A stretch of DNA of 64,000 nucleotides. Origin: Humulus lupulus (lineage: Eukaryota > Streptophyta > Magnoliopsida > Rosales > Cannabaceae). How positions within the stretch are numbered: position 1 is the first letter of the stretch; each line of letters opens with the position of its first letter. The translations under genes and the position numbers were made by a program. The notes beneath the pieces were generated by a model that had not been told where the DNA came from, did not search any database, and saw nothing but the letters and a program-made list of their open reading frames with translations. Where the stretch lies: assembly GCF_963169125.1 (NCBI RefSeq), contig NC_084795.1, positions 186,594,214-186,658,213 of the forward strand. Direction: 5' to 3'. This document shows, piece after piece, positions 1 through 10,591 of the stretch.

Positions 1-912
1 AAATATAATCATCGTTTTTCTAACTCAACAAATATTGGTTCATAAAGTAAAGTATCTTTCCATTCAAACTTTACCTTAATGAAAGCATTACAAACCCTTA
101 TCAAAATACTTGTTGTCCTAGAAGAATGAACCAAGGATTTTTAGTGATAACACTAGCAATACATCACACACCTCCACTTGACAATTAATTATCCCATTGT
201 GTGTGCTTAACATTATTAATTGCCTTGTGTTTATCCATTCATGAACATTCCAAGGAGAAGCTCCAACTCCCATGACAGGCGGCACCACCTGTAAATTAAC
301 ATAGGTGAAATTCATATAACATCTTTTCTACCTTTAAAGATGCTTGTTCCTCTTCAACAAAACATCATTAAAAGCCTTAGGTATAACCCTAAGGTATGAT
401 AGCAACAAACACTATACACCCTTAGATAGGGCTCACAATTATGTTAGGGTTGAAACTATCAATTTATCAATGACAAGTTCTTATCGATTGAACTCTACAC
501 TCGATATTGACTGACTTTGAGTTGGGTTGCCATCATTGGTGAATATATATTTCTCCTAGTGAAAATTCAAAAGCTCCACCAATTTGTTTTTTGCTGTTGT
601 CTCTAAGTTTTTACCGACTTTCACAAACCTGGTCGAATGTTTCTCTTCTAGTTGGACCTCCTCAAGGTCCCCCACATGCCCAATGTTTTCTTCAAAATTC
701 CCAAAGCGAGGATCTAAGTCCCTATCCTCACTTTGGGCAACGCCCTATTTAGAGACATGTTCACCTGATTAGGCATGCATTTCATTTACTACTAGAAACC
801 TTTTTTTCAGCTTCGCTTCCCGATCCGCCTCTTCTTGCCTTTGTGGTTGAGGAATTGTAGTATTCTCTAGCTTCTCGCTGGTTTCCCAACACGCACCCAG
901 CTCCTGCATCGG
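1..912. other. Left edge without a recognisable gene
   Basis: Only short chance reading frames are visible. From about 480 onward the sequence may still belong to the Tat-type retrotransposon whose protease lies just to the right, because it is on the 3' side of the minus-strand gag-pro order. No reverse transcriptase motif can be read here. A short minus-strand frame at 118-315 follows an acceptor-like TTACAG but matches no family I recognise. Confidence 0.4.
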
Positions 913-1013
913 TTGGAAACTTTATGGCCAGATGCCGACCGAAGTTATTGCTCGCAGATCGAAGAGTACGGGCCTTCTGTTCACAACATTATATGCAGAC
1001 AGACAATCAACTG

Positions 1014-1220
1014 CTATAAAAGTAGCGAGTATTGTCTTGTTCGCAGGTGTGCAGTTCTTGCTGTGACTGGGAGTCTAATCAACCCTGTTGGTGCTAGCCC
1101 TTTGCCAGAAAAACCGTGGATGGTTTGGTTGCATGCCTCTAAATCCTGGACTGAAAATTTCATTCTTTCCAGTGAAGTCTTATACAAAATATTGGTCGAG
1201 CTTCTTGTATCTACCAACAC
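1014..1220 (-). pseudogene. Tat-type retroviral-like aspartic protease fragment
   Basis: The minus-strand frame begins VLVDTRSSTNILYK and continues with CNQTIHGFSGKG. This matches the VDTGSS-NILYK...GFSG pattern of Tat/Ogre proteases, which cleave the Gag-Pol polyprotein. The catalytic D-T-G triplet reads D-T-R here, so the active-site glycine is replaced. The first codon of this frame is GTG, not a true start. The fragment is a piece of a longer broken polyprotein. Confidence 0.75.
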
Positions 1221-1622
1221 TCATTTTACCATCATGTTGGCAATCTGAACATCCTTGACTAGAGGGTCTGAATTGGGAAATCGGACAAGCTGTGCATCCA
1301 GCTCAGAGAAAATTATTAATTCTTCCTCTGTTCGATCTTTTTTGGGAGTTCACTCCTTGACATTCAACATTTCGATGTCCTGATCGTGACATAGGGTTCT
1401 GGAATATCTCTTTCTCGCCTTACCACTGGCACCTGCTATAAGTGGTCTTTCCCAGATGGTCAAAAATTTACCAGCGACCAGAGCTGGCTATAGTAGAGGC
1501 GAGCACTAGTGTACAAGCGCATGCTCATTGCCTCCATGAGCCTCCTGCTGAGAACCTACACCTGCTCGTACATATCTCCTAAGATGTCCTTGTCAAATAA
1601 GGAACTTGATCTCGTCCTTGAG

Positions 1623-1826
1623 CTACTTACACTTGTTGGTATCATGGCCATAGTCGTTGTGAAAATGACAAAACTTGGTCGTATCCCTTTTGGATATGTC
1701 TTCCCTGATCGGGGCTAGTCGCCTAAAAGGAATGGTGGTATGACTGGCCTTATACACTTCAGCTCGGCTATCGACCAGAGCAGCGTAATTTGTGAACCTT
1801 GGTTCATATCTTTTTGTTTGGGGCAC
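1623..1826 (-). pseudogene. Tat-type gag C-terminus with CCHC-like zinc knuckle
   Basis: The frame contains KFCHFHNDYGHDTNKC, the nucleic-acid-binding knuckle of Tat-lineage Gag proteins. In this lineage the spacing departs from the classical retroviral knuckle. It lies between the gag core (2490-1948) and the protease (1220-1014), as expected. It is separated from both by stops or frameshifts. Confidence 0.7.
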
Positions 1827-1947
1827 TTGCTATCAAATGTTGCTGGTTCGATGCTCGCCCTTTTCCCCCATTCTTACTGTTACCTTTGCCGTTGCCGTTT
1901 GGCTTTCCCGACACATTGGCGGCTTTGGTAGATTCTTCTTTCTTGCA

Positions 1948-2490
1948 CTAGTTTTCCTTTGGAGACTTTCCTTCATTGGCTATGGCCTCCTCGAGTTTTA
2001 TATATTTTTCTGCTCGATCCAGAAATTCTTGAGTGATTTTGACTCCATTCTTTTGCAGGCTTCTCAAGAGAGGAGAATGGTATCGCACTCCAGCTATGAG
2101 TGCCATCATCTTTCCATCGTCTCCAATAGTTTTGGCTCGAACAGCCACTCTCATGAACCGCTGAATATACTCCTTGAGAGTTTCTCCTTCCTTTTTTCGT
2201 ATGTCAACCAGCTGATTAGCCTCTGTTGGATGTATTCGACCAGCATAGAACTGTCCATAAAAATCCTTCTTGAACATGTCCCAGTAAACTATACTGGTCA
2301 GAGGGAACCTGAAATACCATTCTGGAGCAGATTCAGACAGTGTGGCAGGAAAAATCCTGCACCGAGCATTTTCTGACACCTTTTGGATATCCATTTTTAT
2401 CTCAAACTTATTCACGTGAGATACTGGATCTTCCCCTCTTGTGAAGTTGGGTAGAATTGGCATTTTGAATTTTCTTGGAACTTCTGCCAC
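1948..2490 (-). pseudogene. Tat-type gag core (retrotransposon gag domain)
   Basis: This 180-residue minus-strand frame includes FKMPILPNFTRGEDPVSHV, W-F-R-F, FYGQFYAGRIHPTEANQL and KEGETLKEYIQRF. These are hallmark stretches of the retrotransposon gag (capsid-like) domain in Tat-type elements. Gag packages the element RNA in cytoplasmic particles. The frame starts at a GTG codon because the true N-terminus is further upstream beyond a break, so this is a fragment. Confidence 0.8.
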
Positions 2491-3206
2491 AACATTTCTA
2501 TTAACAAATGGGGTGCCCTTCCTTCGATCAAACTCTATGTGGGAAATTTTATTCCTAACTAGCTACTGTACGACCTGATATCAGGCATCTATCTAGGCCT
2601 GTACAACATCTGCTATTCCTAGAGTGGTCGGAGCTGGGGGAAGTACTGATCGTGTCTTTCTCTTCGGTTATTGAGCACATCCCTTAGATCTTCATCCATA
2701 TGCCTCTACTCGCTTTCACCTAGTCGGTCAAAGACATTGGGCTGTTTAGGCTGCCCCTCAGCATTTTGGCTTGTCGGTCGGTTCTCCATTGGCGGAGGAT
2801 TTTGCTGTCCGCCTCTCTCCTCCTGCTGCCTACCATCGTTCCTCCTGCCAGAGTCTACCTCATTATAATCATGGCCATCTCTGAATTGTGACCTATTAGT
2901 GTGCGACTTGATGTACGCACTATTCCCCTCTCTTCCTTCTGGTACGTCTCGTTAAACAGGGGGAGTCGTGCGTTGTTCATTAGCTCCTTTAACATTACTA
3001 CGTCGTGGGGGATCCCGGACCGTAAAGCCTAAGTCCCCTTGCCTTCTGCTTCCTGAGGGATGTTGTCCCCTGCCAGGAGGGTTCTGTTCCCTAGCTGTCT
3101 GCATCTAGGGCTTCTGGGATGCTGCTCGGCCTTATTCTGCTTATGCTGATGAACGTTATCTCGACCAAATTGAGAGAGTGATTGTTGCTCATTGTTTCCG
3201 GTAGGA

Positions 3207-4033
3207 TTAGAACACCTAAGCAGAAATTTAGTTCATAAACATGACTAAATCAAACATAAACATAGAATTTAACATAGTCTAAATCAAAAGATAAAGAAAA
3301 AGAACTCTAGGTTTTTGTTCTTCTCTAGTCTCCTTCTTGCTTAATCTGATCTCCCTCTCTAAAAAACATCATTATGGAAGCTTTTATAGACCCTAATTCA
3401 TTTTTGCATGAGGCGCCACAAGATAGCGTTGATGCACTGTAGATAAATCGCAAAACACATTTCTAGAAAATTGATGGTGTTGGGGCACTGAAATGTAGCA
3501 CCTAGGTGCTACAACCTGCATTAAATCATTCTTTCTATTTCTCGACAACGCTAGGGCGCTGCTTTGTACAGATAAAACTGAACTCATTTCAAATATCCTG
3601 CAGCGTCATCTTATTGTATTTTGATCATAACTACTTCGATATAACTTTGAATTGAATGATTCAAAAAGCTATGGAAAGCTAAGAGAAATATATACAAATT
3701 CTATTTCTAGAAGTGTTTCCAGAAAGTGAAGAAAGCATGGTCAAAATTCGGCTTGAAGTATCAGACTTGCGTTATAGAGCATAAACGATGTGTGTTGAGC
3801 ATCTTTAATGTAGTATTTTCCACACATAATGTCTTGAAACCCAACAATCAACACTAAATCCATCTTATTCATCATATTTAACATGTTTCTTCTCATTTCA
3901 CTCCATATTATGTACTTGACCATTAAAACCTGAAACAAGAAAAAAACAAGCATAAATCTACACTAAACAATCCAAAATAACTAAAAACATAACCTAAAAC
4001 AATCTCTAAAACAAACCTAAAATGAACCTAACA
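3207..4033 (-). repeat. Athila 3' LTR, truncated
   Basis: This segment aligns with 19567-20456 of the right LTR, starting with the shared run TTAGTTCATAAACATGAC and ending in CTAACA. The outer part, equivalent to 18910-19566, is missing. There is also an internal gap of about 60 bp relative to the right copy near 3405. Many substitutions separate the copies, which indicates an old insertion. Confidence 0.85.
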
Positions 4034-4046
4034 AATTCCCCCAAAC
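4034..4046 (-). other. Athila polypurine tract
   Basis: On the minus strand this reads TGTTTGGGGGAATT immediately before the LTR terminus TGTTAG. That is the expected position and composition for the plus-strand primer of reverse transcription. Confidence 0.75.
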
Positions 4047-5080
4047 ATAACCTTTACTCTCCCTCGAGTAAAGAAATCCAAACAATCCTAAAATCCTAAA
4101 ACAACCAAACAAAAACAAATCAAGTTGACAATAACAAATTAAGCCTCCAAATTATGTCTGTCTTCCTCGTATAGTTTTCAGAAAAAGAATACAACCATAA
4201 TGATAATCTAGAATTTTGATCAAAATATTTCTTCAAATTACTCAAATCAAAACAAATATATGCTCTCCTAATCATGGTAAATAAATAACATGCGTTTGAA
4301 TCCATTTAAACTTACCAAATTACTCACCACAAACCATCAAATCTTATTATCTCATATGCTTGCTTCACTTACTACTCTCCACTAATATAGACAACACATG
4401 CCCAAGAATCAACAGGACTTTGATAGCTTATAATGATAGGCTTAGGCATAGGTAGATGAAATGTCATTTAAGCTCAAAATTACCATAAGCATACAAACCA
4501 TACGAACCAAACTTGATATCCACATTACAGCCCAAAGACAATCACAATATTTTTTTCTTTCTTCTTAGATTGAGAAAAATTCACACTTACATTTCATTTT
4601 CTTTCAAAATTACACTCCCCCAACCTTTTTTTTCACTGCATGTTCAAAAAGAGTGGAATCTACTTTCAATATATATATATATTTCATAATATTTCTTAAT
4701 CTATTTTTCTTCAAATTTGTTTTTTCTTCTATTGATAAAACCCAATCCAAAATACACACCATTACAAAATCAATCCCCAATCATCATTCACTTATATGCT
4801 CATGGTAATTATTCAAGGGAATGAAACATAATAAAGTCTTTCAAGTAGGCTCAAAATAGGTGTCACAACAAAGGATTTAACGTAAGGCTCAAAAAGAAGG
4901 AAACTAGGGATTAAATTAATCAAGGTTGGCTTGAAAGGCTCAATCGTTCCAAGAATTGCCTAAATCATCTTCCTAAACATGCATTATCTAGGATTTCTCC
5001 TCTAGTAGCAAGCAAGCAAGTTCTAAGCATAGTCATCCATCTTTCCTTAAACAAAAATTTAGCAAGCACACAGATTTGGT
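4047..5080. other. Non-coding 3' region of the Athila element
   Basis: This is an AT-rich stretch between the env-position ORF and the polypurine tract. No coherent frame is visible. It includes an (AT)n run near 4667-4682. Confidence 0.5.
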
Positions 5081-5955
5081 TCAAGCTCGAGGCCGTGGGG
5101 CTGGTGCAATAGTGGGAAGAGGATATTCCGCCACAATAGCCCAAGTAATAGGAGTAGTAGGCTCCTCTGGAATATCAGTGGTATACTCAGGCACATTATG
5201 TGCTCGACATAAATCAGTAATAAAAGATACATGCCCAAGACCTCCCGTTGTAGTGCCCCGAGATATATGTTTTATAATTGTAGGAATAGAACGTCCAAGA
5301 TCCAAAGAAAACCCTTTCATTATCGCATAAACCATAAGAGCACGCTGCACAGGAATGGTGGAAAATGACTCACCAGAAGGAGATGACAACAAAAAAAATA
5401 TGTCCAAGCATGAGCCTCCCGATTCATTTGACACAATGGCATAGTTTGAGGCACCCCATTCTTCATAGTCCATTGAGCCCCCGGGAAACACATTGTAGCA
5501 GCTACTTCGTCATAATCAATGTCATGAGTCAGAAAATTATAATATTGATCGTCAGCGTCTTGTAAAGGAGCAGTCCCAAAAATAGCATCAACCGAACGAC
5601 GATTGACTTTTACTGTAACTCCTCTAACAAAGACTTCATTTTTTGAATCTTGCAGATAATTAGCATAAAATTCATAGACTAGGGAGTTGTTAACATCAGT
5701 CGAATTCCCCTTCACAAAAGTAGCCCATCCTCTACGTGCTATGTTAGCCCGTATAGGCTCATAAATCGGATCCTCATATGGCTCACGTTGAAACTCCATA
5801 CCTCTTTCAGGAATCACTATCTTACGACACAATTTTTCATATCTTTCAGCCGCATCTTTACTAACAAAACGATCATTATCATATTCCGGTGGAGGCGAGG
5901 GGTCCCTACGACACCTAGATGATGAAGCCCCAGTATTCCTTGTTTTAGGTCCCAT
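5081..5955 (-). pseudogene. Athila env-position ORF ('putative plant transposon protein' type), frameshifted
   Basis: The frame starts with ATG at 5955 (MGPKTRNTGASSS) and contains RRGWATFVKGNSTDVN, LVYEFYANY and FVRGVTVKVNRRSVDAIFG. These are typical of the extra ORF found downstream of pol in Athila elements and annotated as putative plant transposon protein; its role is unknown. Near 5391-5398 a run of eight A (T on this strand) coincides with a frame change. Beyond it the other frame continues with LMVYAIMKGFSLDLG and ARGT-like family sequence down to about 5081. A single slip in the homopolymer therefore explains the break. It has no evident signal peptide. Confidence 0.75.
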
Positions 5956-7172
5956 TGTACACTAATCACAGCCTTTTCAGTCAAACAACAACCATCCAAC
6001 ACACCACTTACCCACACAAAAAAAAATTCACAATAATTCTACCCAAATTTCAGCAGATGCTCCCCTTATTTTACTTCCTTTCCCAAAACAATAATAATGT
6101 AGAATATTCCACTAGCAAATATAATCACAATGATACACCAAAAATCCTAAAGTTCTCTTCCAAAATTGTCAAATTCACCCCAAATTTTGGTTAATAGAGA
6201 TTAAAATTGAAAAATAAAGGAAGGTACCTTAGTTGATGATAATCCATAAGCAAAAAGTTATGATGATGAGTCCACAAACCAAAACCCCATGAGAATAGAA
6301 GGAATTTTCAAATTTGAAATTAGGGCTTGAATTTTCAGATTTTTAGAGAAAAATATAATGATTGAGTGTTTGGGTATGTTGAATTTGTGGAATAAAGAGG
6401 TGTGTAGGGAAAGATTTGAGTGAGATCTAAGGTAGAGTGGGTTGTTATGGAGGTAGAGAAAGAGAGAAAATCAGAGGGGAAGAAGAAGAAGAAGAAGAAG
6501 AAGAAGAAGAAGAAGAAAGGAATTTGGGGTAAAATTCAAAAAATATGGGATTTTTAAAATCTGGGCCCGAGTAGCGCTGGGGCGCTAGTGTGTGGTGCCT
6601 AGGTGCTGCTGGAATTTTTTTTTTCCTGGGCTCTCGGGTTCATCTCAGCCCTGAGGCGCCGCCTGGGGAATTTTCTGGTGGCCCTCTCTGACTTGAGCAG
6701 CGCTGGGGCGCTGGTTTGTGGCGCCTAGGCGCTGCTCCTTGAAACAAATCCCCTTTCTTCTTCTTCTTTTTTCTCTTTTTATTTATTTATTTTTATCTTT
6801 TCTTTTTTGTTTCACGTTTTTCACGGTTTAACTTACAAAAATAATCCAAAAATTTTCCAAAATAATAAAAACCAAAACAACACTTAAAATTGTATAAAAC
6901 TAAAGCAAAAGAACTAAAAGAATGGGATGCCTCCCAAAAGCGCTGTCGTTAACGTCATTTAGCCGAACGCTGAACTCTCTACACCTTCAACTTGGGTTAA
7001 GTCCACCCCTTGGATCCTTGAGAGCCATCGTGTCATACGAGGAGAATTCCCTTCCACTGTTGAGAATATTGAAATTAACCCCAATGTCATTGAAATCTTC
7101 AAACTTGCCACACAATAATCTTTTCATAGGACGTCGAACTGTTCGAAATCGTTCTTTGGTATTTTTCTTCTT
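5956..7172. other. Athila spacer between protease and env-position ORF
   Basis: A minus-strand coding tail of the protease region runs to about 6922. The rest is non-coding and holds a GAA microsatellite and GC-rich AGCGCT/GGCGCC-containing inverted motifs at 6570-6740. No reverse transcriptase or integrase motif occurs here, which is why the element is called pol-less. Confidence 0.6.
6478..6518. repeat. (GAA)n microsatellite
   Basis: There are about 12-13 GAA/AAG trinucleotide units in a row within the Athila spacer. Confidence 0.9.
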
Positions 7173-7577
7173 TTAACCAATTGATTCTTGACAATCATTC
7201 ACCACATCAACTCTACAACAAGTAGGAATTTCAGTTTCTGCAAAGACATTAAAACTTATTTCCTCAGTTTGGACTCGCAACCTTAACTCCCCCTTTTGTA
7301 CGTCGATTAAAGCTCGTCCTGTGGGTAAGAATGGCCTTCCAAAAAAGATTGGGACGTTGGCATCCTCCTCCATATCAAGTACAATATAGTCTGCTAGGAA
7401 GATGAACTTGTCCACTTCTACCAGAACATCTTCAATAATACCCCGAGGATGTGCTATTGATTTGTCTGCCAACTGAAGAGTCACTGTTGTAGGTCTTGCT
7501 TCCCCAAGCTTCAATCTTATGAAAATAGAAAGCGGCATTAGATTACTGCTCGCCCCCAAATCACATAGAGCATTCAT
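7173..7577 (-). pseudogene. Athila aspartic protease domain
   Basis: The minus-strand frame reads ALCDLGASSNLMPLSIF, then TTVTLQLADKSIAHPRGIIE, DKFIFLADYIVLDMEED and GRPFLPTGRALIDVQKGELR. This is the well-conserved Athila protease, in which the active-site motif is D-L-G-A-S rather than D-S/T-G. The segment itself is open, but stops lie on either side, for example between 7577 and 7635. The protease would process Gag. It is followed directly by spacer rather than reverse transcriptase. Confidence 0.85.
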
Positions 7578-8075
7578 GCTCTCAAAATTCCCAATAGTGC
7601 AGGGTATTGTGAAACTCTCAAGATCTCTCAGTTTCTAAGGAAGCTTCATTTGCAGAATGGCGCTGCACTCTTTAGTGAGCGCCACCGTCTCATAATCCTC
7701 CATCTTCCTCTTCTTGGATAGAATCTCCTTCATGAATTTCACATAACTCGGCATTTGCTCCAAAGCCTCAGCAAATGGGATGTTAATGTGAAGCTTTTTA
7801 AACAGCTCAAGAAACTTTGAGAATTGTTTGTCAAGAGAATTCTTCTGAAGTCGTTGTGGATACAGGATTTTTACATTAGAATCAACAACTACTGGTTGAG
7901 TCTTCTCTTTGGTTGCAAGGCCTTCGGTAACCTTTTCCTCCACTTGGGGCTCAACTTTTTAATACCTCTCCTCTTCTTTTGCCTTTTTTTCTTGAGCGCA
8001 TTTTAGAGAAGGACTCTCAATTTCTTTCCCGATCCTCAAAGTGATAGCTTCACACTGCTCCTTAGGATTTACCAC
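7578..8075 (-). pseudogene. Athila gag-protease linker
   Basis: The minus-strand frame from 8075 begins with VNPKEQCEAITLR, the usual Athila linker motif after LPS-T-V. It continues through QLQKNSLDKQFSKFLE-like and INIPFAEALEQMPSYVKFMK sequence, both diagnostic for Athila. A TAA near 7960 and another near 7635 break it. The frame continues from the gag part on the far side of the Tekay insertion once one copy of the 5-bp duplication is discounted. Confidence 0.8.
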
Positions 8076-10253
8076 TGTAGCGACCCAAATTTTCTAATAG
8101 GATTTAGGGTGTTGATTAGCGTGCCTGGAGGGAAATAAATGATTTAATATGTTAATATGTGAATTTATGTGAATATATGATAGAGATGCATGCTGGCCCC
8201 ATTTGGATATTTCGGGTATGTCAGTGATTTTAGCCCGTTGCTGGTATAAATGTGATAATGCAATATGTATGTGATTTATCTGTGCAGCACGATCTGAGAT
8301 AGTCCTGGGGTGTAGTTAGCCGGAAAGTCACATCGGGGTTGAGAATCCGGCTCATGGCGAGTCGAGGGGTATTTTGGGTATTATATGTATTATGGGGTTA
8401 TCGAGTTATGGAAATAATTATTCGGAGATATATTTGAGGTTAGAATGTCTATGAGGGAGTATTGGCGAAATTTACCATTTTTCCCTCGGGGACGTTTTGG
8501 TATCCTGAGCCTTGAGGTAACCCTATAGACTTAAGTTGAATAAAACAAAACTTAGAATTGTTTAGAACACTCAGAAAATTGTAGAAACCGACCCAAGCAT
8601 TTTCTCTTCACTCTCTTTATTTTCTCTAAGGCATATCAAAGGAAAATTGTGGTGGAAGCTAATCAAAATAAGGAATTGGGCTGGGAAATCTTTGGAGCTA
8701 GAAGCTTGAGGCTTAAGGACCAAATTCAAAGACTTAATTCAGCAAGGGTAAGCTTTAAATTACAAGAATTTCTCTTGAAGTTTCTAATGGTTCTCTTAGA
8801 ATATGCATGTAGATGGGTGAAGGATTGATTTTGGGTTTGATGAGGTTTTTGGCTTAGGTTCTTGTTAGGTTTTGTTGCTAAAACTGTTTTAAGATTTCTG
8901 TGATTAATGTTTGGATTGTTAGGTTGATTTCTTTGGGTGATTGCTGGGGTTTCAGAAGAGGAAATGGAGGATTTTTCTGGGTTCAAAGGGTCGGCCCGCG
9001 GCATTGCTCTTGCTGAACCGCAGCCCTTCGAAGCTTTTAGGTGGCCTGGAAGAAGGGCGGGCTGCGGCATGCCCTAACTAGGGGCCGCGGCGCACCTGCC
9101 CTGTTTTCGGTGTGCTCTCGGGTTTGGGGGCGGGTTGCGGCATGGCCACATAGGGCCGTGGCTCTTAGTGCCATTTTGTGCTTTTAAGTGTGCTTAGGCT
9201 TGGGAACTCAAAAGATAAGGCTCGGGATGGATTTTATCACCCAGATTGATAGAATTCAAGGTCCCGGAGATTAAAGTTATGTCTCAAATTTATTTAATGG
9301 ATTATAACTTGATGGATGAATATTTTTAATGCGTTGTGACTACGATTTTGGTGAGGCTCAAGTTAAGGGACTATGCTCGGGATATCGGTGCTCGGAAAGC
9401 TCGGGATGCAGGTAAGAAAACCCCTGTTCCCATAGAGCGTGTATGCAGGGCAGAGCCCAATATGTTTGAATTGCAGGGCGTAGCCCTTTGATTGAATTTG
9501 TTAATGTTCAGTATATGTTTATTATGCTATGAATGCAATTGTGTAAAAGTTCGGCAAGAGCTGGGAATGGCGCAGGCTGAGGTCGGCAGGGGCCGGGAAC
9601 GGCAAGGGGCCGGGAACGACGTTAGGCACGTTGAGTGCAAGGCCGAGTGCGGCAAGGGGCCGGGAGCAGCGTTGAGCAAGTGGAGTGCGAGTTGCCAGGG
9701 CGAGACCCTAAAGGATACCTGGGATATCCTCACGGTGTGGACCACGAACCCAGGGCCTGGTAAACTGCCTAGGACGGCATGGCCGTATGTGTTTTTCCTA
9801 TTGATGGCCTATTTATATTCTAAGTGTTTGTTATGCATATGTTTTCTGCTGAAGATGGTTTTCTTGCTGGGCTTCGGCTCACGGGTGCTCTGTGGTGCAG
9901 GTAAGGGCAAAGGAAAGTCGACCAACCATGTGTACGGAGAGCGTGAAGCGGCGCGTACATGTTTGGCCTGCCTGGCTGCCACAGCCAGTGGATTTTGGGA
10001 GATGGTTGTACTAAAACCTAGATTTTGTTGTCTAGTCGACTTGGGTTGTACTTATATGTTGTAAATATTTCTAAATAGTATTTTGGGATCCCAAGTGTCA
10101 AATACTTTATGATTCTTAGTAAATGGAACTATTTTCAAATTTATAACTCTATTTATGATTTAATTACACTTTTGACTTTAAACCTCGATTAGCGAGTCAA
10201 ATGCACATTTTTAAACTCACTTAGTAATGGGTCTCAGGAAGTAGGGCATTACA
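8076..10253 (+). repeat. Tekay-1 5' LTR
   Basis: It starts TGTAGCGACCC and ends GGCATTACA, and it is homologous to 15156-17360. It contains GC-rich blocks (GCCGCGGCGC near 9082) and short repeats of the type GGGGCCGGGAACGGC at about 9586-9670. Confidence 0.9.
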
Positions 10254-10256
10254 ACT

Positions 10257-10268
10257 TGGTATCAGAGC
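10257..10268 (+). other. Tekay-1 primer-binding site
   Basis: TGGTATCAGAGC is complementary to the 3' end of the plant initiator tRNA-Met. It lies three bases after the LTR. Confidence 0.9.
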
Positions 10269-10591
10269 GAGCCAAGGTTTATGGTTCTGGAGATTGACCG
10301 AACATGTACGCTCGCTGTCAGTGACAAGCTCGAATCAGGGTTGGTTGGTTTGATTGAATAATATGCCTGAATATGTGCTTGAATGCCATATTTTCCTGCT
10401 TATTTTATATAGAGCATGGTGAATGAGTTAACATATGCACGATGCCAGGGCATGGCCCATTGTGTGTTATATGCTATCTGTATGTTATGTGAATTACTCT
10501 TTGTGGATGGCTGATGTGTTTGGGAGGTGGTTTTGGATGTTGTTATCATGCCTGATGAGCGGTGTCGTTGGTTGCAGGCATATTTGTTGAG

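Larger units (their letters stand above)
1..3206 (-). mobile_element. Tat-type Ty3/gypsy retrotransposon, gag-pro relic (outermost element of the nest)
   Basis: Read on the minus strand, this stretch carries, in order, a degenerate gag N-terminal region (3206-2491), a gag core (2490-1948), a CCHC-like knuckle (about 1660-1620) and an aspartic protease start (1220-1014). The order and motifs are those of the Tat lineage. The 5' end lies on the other side of the Athila insertion: a minus-strand gag ATG at 30198-30200 and a 5' LTR at 30250-30878. Scattered stops and frameshifts show that it is dead. The pol region and 3' LTR, if present, lie left of the window or are lost. Confidence 0.75.

Noticed and set aside
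118..315. Minus-strand frame after an acceptor-like TTACAG, possibly a host exon
   Set aside because: The sequence matches no family I can name, there is no partner exon in view, and its first codon is not clearly a start.
9492..10064. 190-codon plus-strand frame and its counterpart at 16566-17170
   Set aside because: They occur in both Tekay-1 LTRs in decayed form with different breaks, so they are LTR sequence.
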